From CAYQUC01 sp964420605 (GTDB lineage: Bacteria; Pseudomonadota; Gammaproteobacteria; UBA6429; Thiohalophilaceae), in assembly GCA_964420605.1 (NCBI GenBank), contig CAYQUC010000005.1, positions 12,109 to 76,108 of the forward strand: a stretch of DNA of 64,000 nt, written 5' to 3'. Below are positions 26,628-34,628 of this stretch, in pieces. The first letter of the stretch is position 1. Each line of letters starts with the position of its first letter. The notes below the pieces were generated by a model. It had not been told where the DNA came from and did no database searches. It saw only the letters and a program-made list of their open reading frames with translations. Both the position numbers and the translations under genes were made by a program.

Positions 26628-27815
26628 TTACAATTTATTATCAGCCATATATGCCGTTGCTGCAGCTAATGCTGAACCGGCTTCAACAGCTGCGCCTAAG
26701 TCAACAAGCACCTCATTTAAGGCACCCAAACATTTCTCAACATTTGCTTGATTACACGCATGTCCCATTAATCCAATCCGCCATACTTTACCCGCAAGCG
26801 TACCTAGTCCTGCACCAATTTCTAAATTATAATCTTTTAATAAGCGGCCTCGTACTTCGGCATCATCAATACCAACTGGAATAGTGACACTGTTTAACTG
26901 TGGCAAATTATCACCTTGTTTAACAATAAATGATAAGCCCATAGCTTCGATTCCAGCGCGCAACACATTATGGTAGTATGAATGTCGTTTCCAAGAGTTT
27001 TCCAAACCTTCTTCTTTTAAAATAAGAAGCGATTCGTGCAAAGCATAGAGTGAATTAACTGGTGCAGTATGATGATAAGTTCGTTTACCATCACCACCCC
27101 AATAACCCATAACTAAACTCATGTCGAGAAACCAGCTTTGAACTTTTGATTTTCGATTTTGAATTAAATCAGCAGCGCGTTGGCTAAATGAAACAGGAGA
27201 TAATCCTGGAGGCGCAGATAAACATTTTTGCGTACCAGAATAAATCGCATCAATTTTCCATTCATCTACTTTTAATGGTGACCCACCTAAGGATGTCACA
27301 GCATCAACAATTGTTAAACAATCGTGTTTGTGCGCTATTTCAACTAAGGTTTTAGCATCAGACAATGCACCTGTTGAAGTCTCAGCATGTACAAATGCAA
27401 CAAACCGTGCATCCACATTTGCTGTTAATGTATCGTCTAATTTTTGAGGATCAACGACCTCACCCCAAGCATCTTCAACCACAATCGCTATAGCACCACA
27501 GCGTTCAATGTTTTCTTTCATACGATTGCCAAACACACCATTGATGCAAACCACTACTTTATCACCAGGCTCTAATAAGTTAACAAAACAAGTTTCCATG
27601 CCGGCTGAACCAGGTGCTGAGACTGGAAATGTTAAGTCATTTTTTGTTTGAAATGTATATTTCAATAATTCTTTAAGCTCATCCATCATACTTACAAAAG
27701 CAGGATCGAGGTGGCCTATTGTTGGACGTGCGAGTGCGGATAACACACGTTCACTCACATCAGAAGGACCTGGTCCCATAAGTGTTCGAATTGGTGGTTG
27801 AAAAGAGGTTGTCAT
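26628..27815 (-). CDS. Alanine/serine-glyoxylate aminotransferase (class V)
   Basis: A PLP-dependent class V aminotransferase of the AGXT/serine-glyoxylate type, which converts glyoxylate to glycine using alanine or serine. The 395-residue protein shows the N-terminal MGPGPSDVSERVL signature, the HAETSTG segment, DAVTSLGG, and the PLP lysine K197 in SGTQKCLSAPPG. The length is normal, with an Ala-rich tail. With glcDEF 5 kb away (across the gap) it would complete a glycolate-to-glyoxylate-to-glycine route. Whether alanine or serine is preferred cannot be read from sequence. Confidence 0.92.
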   Translation of the reverse strand: MTTSFQPPIRTLMGPGPSDVSERVLSALARPTIGHLDPAFVSMMDELKELLKYTFQTKNDLTFPVSAPGSAGMETCFVNLLEPGDKVVVCINGVFGNRMKENIERCGAIAIVVEDAWGEVVDPQKLDDTLTANVDARFVAFVHAETSTGALSDAKTLVEIAHKHDCLTIVDAVTSLGGSPLKVDEWKIDAIYSGTQKCLSAPPGLSPVSFSQRAADLIQNRKSKVQSWFLDMSLVMGYWGGDGKRTYHHTAPVNSLYALHESLLILKEEGLENSWKRHSYYHNVLRAGIEAMGLSFIVKQGDNLPQLNSVTIPVGIDDAEVRGRLLKDYNLEIGAGLGTLAGKVWRIGLMGHACNQANVEKCLGALNEVLVDLGAAVEAGSALAAATAYMADNKL

Positions 27816-28062
27816 AAAAGCTGCGCCTATATTAGTTTTTTGTTAAAAATGTCTCGCATTAAAATGTAAATTATACCGATATCCCGTTATAAACTGAATG
27901 CAAATCTACAAATATAATCATTTAGTACCGGTATAAACACTACGGTTAAATAACGTTTTGTCATTTAAGATATAATATGGACTATTTTGTCCCCGCATAA
28001 AGTAAGTTATAATAACTATGCAAGAATAATCACCAACGAACGGCTAGGCCAAAGAGTAATAT

Positions 28063-28902
28063 ATGAGTAATGATAATAGTAATAATCAAATTCCGTTAAT
28101 TATAAGTGCATCGCAACTTGAACAAGAACTTCAAAATACAACGAATAAAATTTTGCTCGTTGATATAAGCAGCCCCACAAGTTACATTCAAAATCATATT
28201 CCAAGTGCGGTCTTTTTGGATTATTCATGGATTGTTCATATTGAACCTCCACGTATGGGCTTAATTCCAAACGAGCAACAATTAGATGCTATATTTAACG
28301 CCCTTGGCTTAACTAGTGATACTCACGTAATTGCATATGATGATGAAGGTGGTGGTCGGGCTAGTCGATTATTATGGACATTAGAATCCATTGGGCATAC
28401 GCAGTATTCATTGCTCGATGGTGGTATTCAAGACTGGATGGCCAACAATCATGCCGTTACCAATAAAGTCTCCTACCCTACTCCGTGTGACGATTTTAAA
28501 TCGACATTAATTGAAGGTCCGGTTGCCAATCAAGCATTCATTCGAGCACATTTAGATGATGCTAATGTTGCTGTATTAGATTCTCGTTCTGTACCAGAAT
28601 ACACCGGTCAAAAGGCCTTTGCCGAACGAACGGGTCATATTCCAGGTGCTATAAATTGGGAGTGGACGCAGGCAATGGATAAAAGCAACAATCTACGATT
28701 AAAACCTCAAGCAGAGTTATCGGCCACTTTAGAAAGCATCGGCATAACTAAAGACAAATTAATTATTACACATTGTCAGACCCATCACCGTTCTGCTCAT
28801 ACCTATATTGTTTTAAAATCATTAGGATATGAACAAATTAAAGGCTATCCAGGTTCTTGGTCCGACTGGGGCAATACTGCAGATTCGCCGATTGAACATT
28901 AA
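28063..28902 (+). CDS. rhdA: Thiosulfate sulfurtransferase (RhdA-type rhodanese)
   Basis: A tandem-domain rhodanese that moves sulfane sulfur from thiosulfate to cyanide or other thiophilic acceptors. Domain 1 (about 10-135) is inactive; domain 2 carries the catalytic Cys238 in THCQTHHRS. That loop is the hallmark of Azotobacter and Pseudomonas RhdA and differs from the CxxGxxA-type loops of SseA. The 279-residue length fits. In Pseudomonas rhdA neighbours psd, which also lies close by here (30849). A strong hairpin follows the stop. Confidence 0.9.
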   Translation: MSNDNSNNQIPLIISASQLEQELQNTTNKILLVDISSPTSYIQNHIPSAVFLDYSWIVHIEPPRMGLIPNEQQLDAIFNALGLTSDTHVIAYDDEGGGRASRLLWTLESIGHTQYSLLDGGIQDWMANNHAVTNKVSYPTPCDDFKSTLIEGPVANQAFIRAHLDDANVAVLDSRSVPEYTGQKAFAERTGHIPGAINWEWTQAMDKSNNLRLKPQAELSATLESIGITKDKLIITHCQTHHRSAHTYIVLKSLGYEQIKGYPGSWSDWGNTADSPIEH

Positions 28903-28920
28903 TGTAGACTAATAAATGTA

Positions 28921-28951
28921 ACTGTACGAGATTTTCTGAATCTCGTACAGT
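28921..28951 (+). terminator. Strong hairpin terminator of rhdA
   Basis: ACTGTACGAGATT (28921-28933) and AATCTCGTACAGT (28939-28951) form a perfect 13-bp stem with a 5-nt loop, 18 nt after the rhdA stop. A true U-tract is absent. It also lies 103 nt beyond the stop of the convergent LexA-like gene and may serve both. Confidence 0.65.
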
Positions 28952-29054
28952 ATGTTTAATCCGTAAAGTTTAATTAATAAATTGATATAACTAACCAGGA
29001 TAGCCCAAATTCTAACTATTACGGTTTTAAATTTACGCTAAATAGTTACAAAAA

Positions 29055-29519
29055 TTAATTAAACGATCGAATGACACCCGTCACAATACCCAAAATTTGA
29101 ACGTCTTCATTTCGTAAATAAATAGGTTCCATATCTGGATTTGCGGGCTGCAGGCGGATACCGTCCCGTTCAACATAAAATTTCTTCAATGTCACCTGTT
29201 CGCCATTTATCATGGCAATGACCGATTGACCATTCTCAGCGGATTCGCGTTTTTGAATGACAATAATATCACCGTCTTGGATATTATCATCAATCATTGA
29301 TTCTCCACGTACTCGTAGTGCATAACTATTCTTGAGCACCATATTTGACGGCACCGATACTGACTCACGGTTCTCAAATAAGTCTACCGGCACACCAGCT
29401 GCAACCCATCCAAGTAGAGGAATTTCAGCCATCGGCATTGAATCAACCAAACACGGTTCTAAATCTGGGCTAAAAATTGGGCGTTTATTCTTATTTATTA
29501 TATAGTTAACATTATTCAT
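29055..29519 (-). CDS. LexA/UmuD-like S24 autopeptidase without DNA-binding domain
   Basis: A 154-residue S24-family self-cleaving protein. The cleavage site AAG (between A41 and G42), the nucleophile S74 (RGESM) and the general base K112 (VTLKKF) are all present at LexA-like spacing. The C-terminal sequence LQPANPDMEPIYL is typical of LexA. The winged-helix domain of LexA (about 70 residues) is missing: the first 30 residues are polar and unrelated to it, and the 180 bp upstream does not encode it in another frame. It is therefore UmuD-like in layout, but there is no umuC next to it. It diverges from the SCO1 gene. Confidence 0.85.
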   Translation of the reverse strand: MNNVNYIINKNKRPIFSPDLEPCLVDSMPMAEIPLLGWVAAGVPVDLFENRESVSVPSNMVLKNSYALRVRGESMIDDNIQDGDIIVIQKRESAENGQSVIAMINGEQVTLKKFYVERDGIRLQPANPDMEPIYLRNEDVQILGIVTGVIRSFN

Positions 29520-29530
29520 TTAAGTAACCT

Positions 29531-29551
29531 CTTAGGTTTTAATAACCTTAG
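29531..29551. promoter_or_regulatory. Operator-like inverted repeat upstream of the LexA-like gene
   Basis: CTTAGGTT-TTAAT-AACCTTAG (29531-29551) has near-perfect 8-bp arms (one mismatch pair) and lies 12 bp before the start codon, over the leader and close to the ribosome-binding region. It could be a repressor site. It is not the E. coli SOS box (CTGT-N8-ACAG). Confidence 0.4.
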
Positions 29552-29699
29552 CGTTTTTTAACGTTAAATTCAAATAGTTCTCGTCATGTTCTCAATAAAA
29601 ATTATTAATATTCTGGCTTTTCTTAATTTGATATCCGAAATTCAGTAGTTAACGGTTTTTTGACTAATATTATTCCAACAATCGTGGGATAATATCTAG

Positions 29700-30389
29700 A
29701 TGATTCAAACCAATAAAATATACTTCAGTATCATTATCGTCGTTGCCATCATCAGCGCTACAACTGGCTCTTGGTTATATTCTAAAACCGCACATAATGA
29801 TGCATCAAGTAAAAACCAAGCAGATTTAATTCCGGTGCCTCCCGGCCTTGAATCTATCGCATTAAATCGAGCATTCCCAATTTCCGAGTTCAAACTCATA
29901 AATCACAATCAACAACCCTTTTCTGATAAAAGTTTCAATGGGAAATGGTCTTTTGTGTTTTTTGGCTTTACTAATTGTCCGGATGTTTGCCCAACAACAT
30001 TAACCATGATGCAACAGGTTTGGAATACTGTTAAACAAAAAACCCAACATAACGGGTCACCAAAATTTTCAAAGCAACTTATTTTTGTATCGGTTGATCC
30101 GAACCGAGATTTACCAGCCAAATTAAAGTCGTATGTCGAATACTATCATTCCGATTTTATTGGTGTAACCGGACCGTTAATTGAAATCACTAAATTAACC
30201 AAACAACTTGGTGTACATTATGCGTATGATAACCAAGGTAAATCTGATGGAAGTTATAGTGTTGAGCACAGCGCCCAAATATATTTAATTGACCCAAATG
30301 CTAATCTACGCGCTATTTTTTCAGCACCACATGTCGCAAATGACATCAGCGATAATTTTCTTACTCTAAACACTTATTTTTCAAAATAG
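29700..30389 (+). CDS. SCO1/SenC family copper chaperone
   Basis: SCO proteins are membrane-anchored thiol-disulfide/copper proteins needed to assemble the CuA site of cytochrome c oxidase. The 229-residue protein has an N-terminal membrane anchor (about residues 8-25), the copper motif CPDVC (C93, C97) after FFGFTN, and the conserved distal His in VEHSAQIYLID. It is 4 nt upstream of a PCuAC-type copper protein, a common pairing. This implies a copper-containing terminal oxidase elsewhere in the genome. Confidence 0.93.
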   Translation: MIQTNKIYFSIIIVVAIISATTGSWLYSKTAHNDASSKNQADLIPVPPGLESIALNRAFPISEFKLINHNQQPFSDKSFNGKWSFVFFGFTNCPDVCPTTLTMMQQVWNTVKQKTQHNGSPKFSKQLIFVSVDPNRDLPAKLKSYVEYYHSDFIGVTGPLIEITKLTKQLGVHYAYDNQGKSDGSYSVEHSAQIYLIDPNANLRAIFSAPHVANDISDNFLTLNTYFSK

Positions 30390-30393
30390 CATC

Positions 30394-30846
30394 ATGATTT
30401 TTTTTACAAAGATTATTAATTTGAGTTTAAGCGCATTATTACTTTTAAGTCTATCAACTCTGTCTTACGCACAAGAATCCATTACCATCACTAATGCATG
30501 GATTGCCGATGCACCACCAAATAGTACAATGTATGCAGGTTATTTAACGATCAAAAATAATAATAATAATGCTATTAAATTATTAACTGTAACAAGTCCT
30601 CAATTTCAAAATATTGAAATACACAAATCACAAATTATTAACAACATCGCCAAAATGATAAAGCAACACGGACTATTTATTGAAGCAAACTCAAAGGCAC
30701 AATTTTCTCCTGGTGGTTTGCATTTGATGATGTTGGTACCCAAAAATACCCTACAGCTCGATAACAAAATAAATTTGGTTCTACAATTTCAAAATAATAT
30801 TACAGTATCTGTCATTGCAAAAGTTCAAAAACGGTTAAGTAAATAA
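30394..30846 (+). CDS. Periplasmic copper chaperone PCu(A)C
   Basis: PCuAC proteins bind Cu(I) in the periplasm and hand it to SCO and the CuA or CuB centre of cytochrome oxidase. The 150-residue protein has a Sec signal peptide ending TLSYA (about residue 25) and a cupredoxin-like fold. The metal motif begins with EIHKSQ, continues through a Met ten residues on, and ends GGLHLMML. It is co-transcribed with SCO1 (4 nt) and psd (2 nt). Confidence 0.92.
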   Translation: MIFFTKIINLSLSALLLLSLSTLSYAQESITITNAWIADAPPNSTMYAGYLTIKNNNNNAIKLLTVTSPQFQNIEIHKSQIINNIAKMIKQHGLFIEANSKAQFSPGGLHLMMLVPKNTLQLDNKINLVLQFQNNITVSVIAKVQKRLSK

Positions 30847-30848
30847 GC

Positions 30849-31715
30849 ATGTCTATTTCGATTATCAAAGAATATCTATTCTCCTGGCTACAATATATAT
30901 TACCACACCATGCACTATCATTAATGATGTTGGCATTAACCCGTTGGCAAAACCGATTATTCTTAAACTGGTTTACTCCTTGGTTTATAAAAAAATACCA
31001 AGTCGATATGAGTATTGCTCAAAATGAAGATTGGAAATCGTTTGCTAGCTTTAACCAGTTTTTTACACGCGCAATAAAATCTCAACATCGGCCTATATGC
31101 GCTGCAGATAAAATTGCCTCTCCAGTTGACGGCTGTGTTAGCCAAGCAGATAAAATACAGGACGGTGTTATCATTCAAGCTAAAAATCATAATTATTCTA
31201 TGGCTAGCTTGTTAGGTAATCAATCCGAACACATACCAAAATTTAACAACGGCCATTTTACAACACTGTATTTATCACCAAGTGATTACCACCGAATTCA
31301 CATGCCGATTGACGGCACACTCACTGAAATGGTCCATATCCCCGGAAGATTGTTTAGTGTTAATCCCGCAACTGCGCGAACCATACCAAGGTTATTTGCA
31401 AGAAATGAACGTGTGGTGTGTTTCTTTGATACTGAACTTGGTCCAATAGCGGTTGTAATGGTTGGTGCCATCTTTGTTGCTAGTATTGAAACTGTCTGGC
31501 AAGGTGTTATTACACCTCCAACGCGTTTTGATATTCGATCCTGGAAATTTAATAAACAAGATATCGCGTTTAAGCGCGGTGAAGAAATTGCTCGGTTTAA
31601 TATGGGTTCGACAGTCATATTACTATTTGGTGAAGATAAAATATCATGGAATAATGACTTGGTTGCAGAAAAAAGTATTGTTATGGGGCAGGATATTGGC
31701 CGTATACTAAACTGA
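30849..31715 (+). CDS. psd: Phosphatidylserine decarboxylase proenzyme
   Basis: Psd converts phosphatidylserine to phosphatidylethanolamine at the inner membrane and self-cleaves to create a pyruvoyl cofactor. The 288-residue protein has YLSPSDYHRIHMPIDG, typical of the family, and the processing site G253-S254 in NMGST. The E. coli site is also Ser254, in LGST; here Met replaces the leading Leu. It ends 23 bp from the convergent epmA. Its position after two copper-chaperone genes, 2 nt apart, suggests shared transcription. Confidence 0.96.
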   Translation: MSISIIKEYLFSWLQYILPHHALSLMMLALTRWQNRLFLNWFTPWFIKKYQVDMSIAQNEDWKSFASFNQFFTRAIKSQHRPICAADKIASPVDGCVSQADKIQDGVIIQAKNHNYSMASLLGNQSEHIPKFNNGHFTTLYLSPSDYHRIHMPIDGTLTEMVHIPGRLFSVNPATARTIPRLFARNERVVCFFDTELGPIAVVMVGAIFVASIETVWQGVITPPTRFDIRSWKFNKQDIAFKRGEEIARFNMGSTVILLFGEDKISWNNDLVAEKSIVMGQDIGRILN

Positions 31716-31738
31716 CTTGAGTTTAATACGAGGCTAAA

Positions 31739-32722
31739 TTAAGCACGTTCAAATGAAAATGTCAAAACCTCGTTAATGTGTTTTGCGCCAACTAAAAGCA
31801 TTAATAACCGCTCTAAACCAAATGCAACGCCCGCACAATTTGGTAAACCTGCGTGCAAGGCTTGAATTAGATTGCCATCTATTGGATACAGCGTTTGGTT
31901 TGACTCTCTTCTGACTTTTTGATCGTTTAAGAATCGATTATGTTGTTCCTGTGCATCACGCAACTCATGGAAACCATTGGCTAACTCTATTCCAGATACA
32001 AACACTTCAAATCGACGCGCGGTTTTTTTATCGATATTCAGTTGTGCTAAAGAAGCTTGTGCAGCAGGATAGTCATACACAAAAATCAAACTTTTATGTG
32101 GCATTTGTTCCTGAATAATATGCGACATTAAATAATCACAAATATCATTATGACTAAAATTATCTAAATTATGAATTGATGCAGCAGCATTTTGTTCTAC
32201 GTATTGCTGTAATTCATCTCGAGTCGATGTAATGGGATTAATATTAAGGTAATTTAAAAATAATTGTTGGTAAGATATTTTTTCAATTGAATCAAAAAAT
32301 GGGTATTTTATATTAATGCTAGCCATTAACATTTCGATTTCTGTCATTAGTTTAAAATGATCAAAATCCATTCGATACCATTCTAACATTGTAAACTCAG
32401 GATTGTGATAACGTCCACTTTCCAACGCCCGAAAAACTTTACAAATTTGATATATAGAGCCCATGCCATCAGCCAGTAATCGTTTCATGGGAAATTCGGG
32501 TGAAGTATGCAAATAGAAATTTTGTGGCTTATTACTCGTTTCTTGCTGTTGGACGACAAAACTTTCGATACTCGGATCGGTATTGGCATATTGTGAAATG
32601 GCAGGAGTATCCACTTGTAATACTCCCTGCTTTTGAAAAAAAATATGTATAATTGAAATTAAATCAGCGCGAACCTGCAACACTTTTAAACTTGCCGTAG
32701 CTTGCCAACAGTTCTCCAACAT
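31739..32722 (-). CDS. epmA: EF-P (R)-beta-lysine ligase EpmA
   Basis: EpmA, a paralog of the catalytic core of class II lysyl-tRNA synthetase, attaches (R)-beta-lysine to Lys34 of EF-P. The sequence has motif 2-like FRALESGRYHNPEFTMLEWYR and motif 3-like GVAFGLERLLML; the tRNA anticodon-binding domain is absent, as expected. I start at the ATG at 32722 (327 residues; E. coli 325) rather than the in-frame TTG at 32749. It follows efp by 33 nt; epmB diverges from efp, so all three genes of the modification are together. Confidence 0.95.
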   Translation of the reverse strand: MLENCWQATASLKVLQVRADLISIIHIFFQKQGVLQVDTPAISQYANTDPSIESFVVQQQETSNKPQNFYLHTSPEFPMKRLLADGMGSIYQICKVFRALESGRYHNPEFTMLEWYRMDFDHFKLMTEIEMLMASINIKYPFFDSIEKISYQQLFLNYLNINPITSTRDELQQYVEQNAAASIHNLDNFSHNDICDYLMSHIIQEQMPHKSLIFVYDYPAAQASLAQLNIDKKTARRFEVFVSGIELANGFHELRDAQEQHNRFLNDQKVRRESNQTLYPIDGNLIQALHAGLPNCAGVAFGLERLLMLLVGAKHINEVLTFSFERA

Positions 32723-32755
32723 AACTACAGCACAAATAAACAGAAGCAACTCAGG

Positions 32756-33328
32756 CTAATCTTCTTTAACACGGCCAAGATATTCTCCATTACGAGTGTC
32801 GACTTTAATTAATTCACCTTCATCAATAAAAAGCGGTACGCGAACTACGGCACCGGTTTCTGTGGTTGCTGGTTTTCCACCACCACCAGAAGTATCACCG
32901 CGAACACCAGGATCAGTTTGGCTAACTTTTAGAGTCACGTGGTTTGGCGGTGTTATTGCAATTGGAGTACCATTCCAGAGTGTGACAGTTACTTCATCTT
33001 GCTCTTTTAACCATTTCTCATTTTCACCAATAGCGGCTTTATCAGCTGCAACTTGTTCAAATGTCTCAGGATGCATAAAATTCCAGAGTTCACCGTCATT
33101 ATATAAATATTGCATTTCAGTATCCATTACATCTGCTGCTTCAACAGATTCTCCGGACTTGAAGGTGCGTTCAATCACACGGCCAGTAGACAAATTTCGA
33201 ATTTTCACTCGATTAAAAGCCTGACCTTTGCCGGGTTTTACAATTTCATTCTCGATTATCGAGCATGGCGCATTATCGAGCATTATTTTAAGACCGCTTC
33301 GAAATTCATTGGTACTATACGTTGCCAT
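32756..33328 (-). CDS. efp: Translation elongation factor P
   Basis: EF-P rescues ribosomes stalled at polyproline. From the ATG at 33328 (AGAGG upstream) the protein is 190 residues and begins MATYSTNEFRSG. The modification site is K34 in KPGKGQAF, the same residue that EpmAB beta-lysylates in E. coli. The C-terminal OB domain shows GDTSGGGGKPATTETGAVVRVPLFI. A longer in-frame start at 33376 would overlap epmB and lacks family support. It is co-directional with epmA and divergent from epmB (32 bp between starts). Confidence 0.97.
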   Translation of the reverse strand: MATYSTNEFRSGLKIMLDNAPCSIIENEIVKPGKGQAFNRVKIRNLSTGRVIERTFKSGESVEAADVMDTEMQYLYNDGELWNFMHPETFEQVAADKAAIGENEKWLKEQDEVTVTLWNGTPIAITPPNHVTLKVSQTDPGVRGDTSGGGGKPATTETGAVVRVPLFIDEGELIKVDTRNGEYLGRVKED

Positions 33329-33360
33329 AGCATCCTCTAGTAATGGATTAAAGATTCGAT

Positions 33361-34401
33361 ATGATACACCAAACACCTATAATTTCGCGAGTTTCAAATG
33401 CCACTACAGAGAATTCTTACCAAGATTCATGGCAAAAATCCTTACAGAACGCTTTTCGTGATCCTATTGCGTTATTAGATTATTTAAACTTACCCAGAAA
33501 TTTAATCGATAACGATAAAATAAACTCGATTAGCTTTCCAATGCTAGTACCGATGAGTTTTGCACAAAGAATGACCAAAAAGGATCTCCATGATCCGTTA
33601 CTTTTACAAGTATTACCCATTTTGGATGAGTTACAACATAATCCGGCATACTCATTTGATCCAGTTGGTGATTTAGACTCAATGATTATCCCCGGTCTAC
33701 TCCATAAATACCAGGGACGGGTATTACTCACCTTGACTGCTGCTTGTGCAGTACACTGCCGTTATTGCTTTAGACGACATTTCCCGTATTCTGACGCGAA
33801 TATTACTAGCGCCAATTGGCTTAAAATTATTGATTATATCAAATTAAACCGCTCAATAAATGAGGTCATATTAAGTGGTGGTGATCCACTCACCTTATCA
33901 GATCGAAAGTTACAAGATGTATTTCAAAACATAGCAGCCATTGATCATGTCGACTATTTACGCATTCATACTCGATTACCCATTGTGCTACCTGAGCGAA
34001 TAACAACCGAATTATTAACCATCTTAAAATCGAACCGATTAGAAATCATACTCGTCATCCACTGCAATCACCCCAATGAACTAAACCATGAAGTTGAGCA
34101 GCAACTCCAAAAAATATCAAATCTTGGCATACTAGTATTAAACCAAAGCGTGTTACTACAAAATATTAACGATGATCCAACCATTCTTGCCCAGTTATCC
34201 AAAAAATTATTAAAACTCAAAGTCATACCCTATTATCTTCATCTATTAGACAAGGTTGCAGGAGCGCAGCACTTCGATATTTCCAGAGACAATGCTAAAA
34301 ACATCTATCGTGAACTTCAAAATAACTTACCAGGTTATTTAGTTCCAAAACTCGTTCAGGAAATTTCGGGGATGCCAAGTAAGGTACCTTATGCAACTTA
34401 A
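33361..34401 (+). CDS. epmB: L-lysine 2,3-aminomutase EpmB (EF-P modification)
   Basis: EpmB is the radical-SAM, PLP-dependent enzyme that isomerises L-lysine to (R)-beta-lysine for EpmA. The cluster motif is C129-x3-C133-x2-C136 (CAVHCRYCFR), followed by VILSGGDPLTL. The protein is 346 residues, close to E. coli EpmB (342) and shorter than clostridial lysine aminomutase. It diverges from efp, the E. coli arrangement. Confidence 0.95.
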   Translation: MIHQTPIISRVSNATTENSYQDSWQKSLQNAFRDPIALLDYLNLPRNLIDNDKINSISFPMLVPMSFAQRMTKKDLHDPLLLQVLPILDELQHNPAYSFDPVGDLDSMIIPGLLHKYQGRVLLTLTAACAVHCRYCFRRHFPYSDANITSANWLKIIDYIKLNRSINEVILSGGDPLTLSDRKLQDVFQNIAAIDHVDYLRIHTRLPIVLPERITTELLTILKSNRLEIILVIHCNHPNELNHEVEQQLQKISNLGILVLNQSVLLQNINDDPTILAQLSKKLLKLKVIPYYLHLLDKVAGAQHFDISRDNAKNIYRELQNNLPGYLVPKLVQEISGMPSKVPYAT

Positions 34402-34628
34402 ATCCTAGATTTAATTCTATTTCTGAAATTTTATGACTTTTTGCTGCCATTAAAGCGCATTTTAAGAAAAAGTCGATACAATCGATATTTATTATGGTTA
34501 TATCGTTTTATGGATAACATAACTGGCGAAAGTCAAGTTTCAGTGTCATAATTTGTGATAGAAGTTGAAATAAGGCAGGTGCGCTGTACCCCACTTATTA
34601 CACAATAATTATTCATTGAGGGTAACTC

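Noticed and set aside
32796..33224. Plus-strand 142-codon open frame across efp
   Set aside because: Antisense to efp, which has unmistakable family sequence; the frame shows no independent motif or ribosome-binding site.
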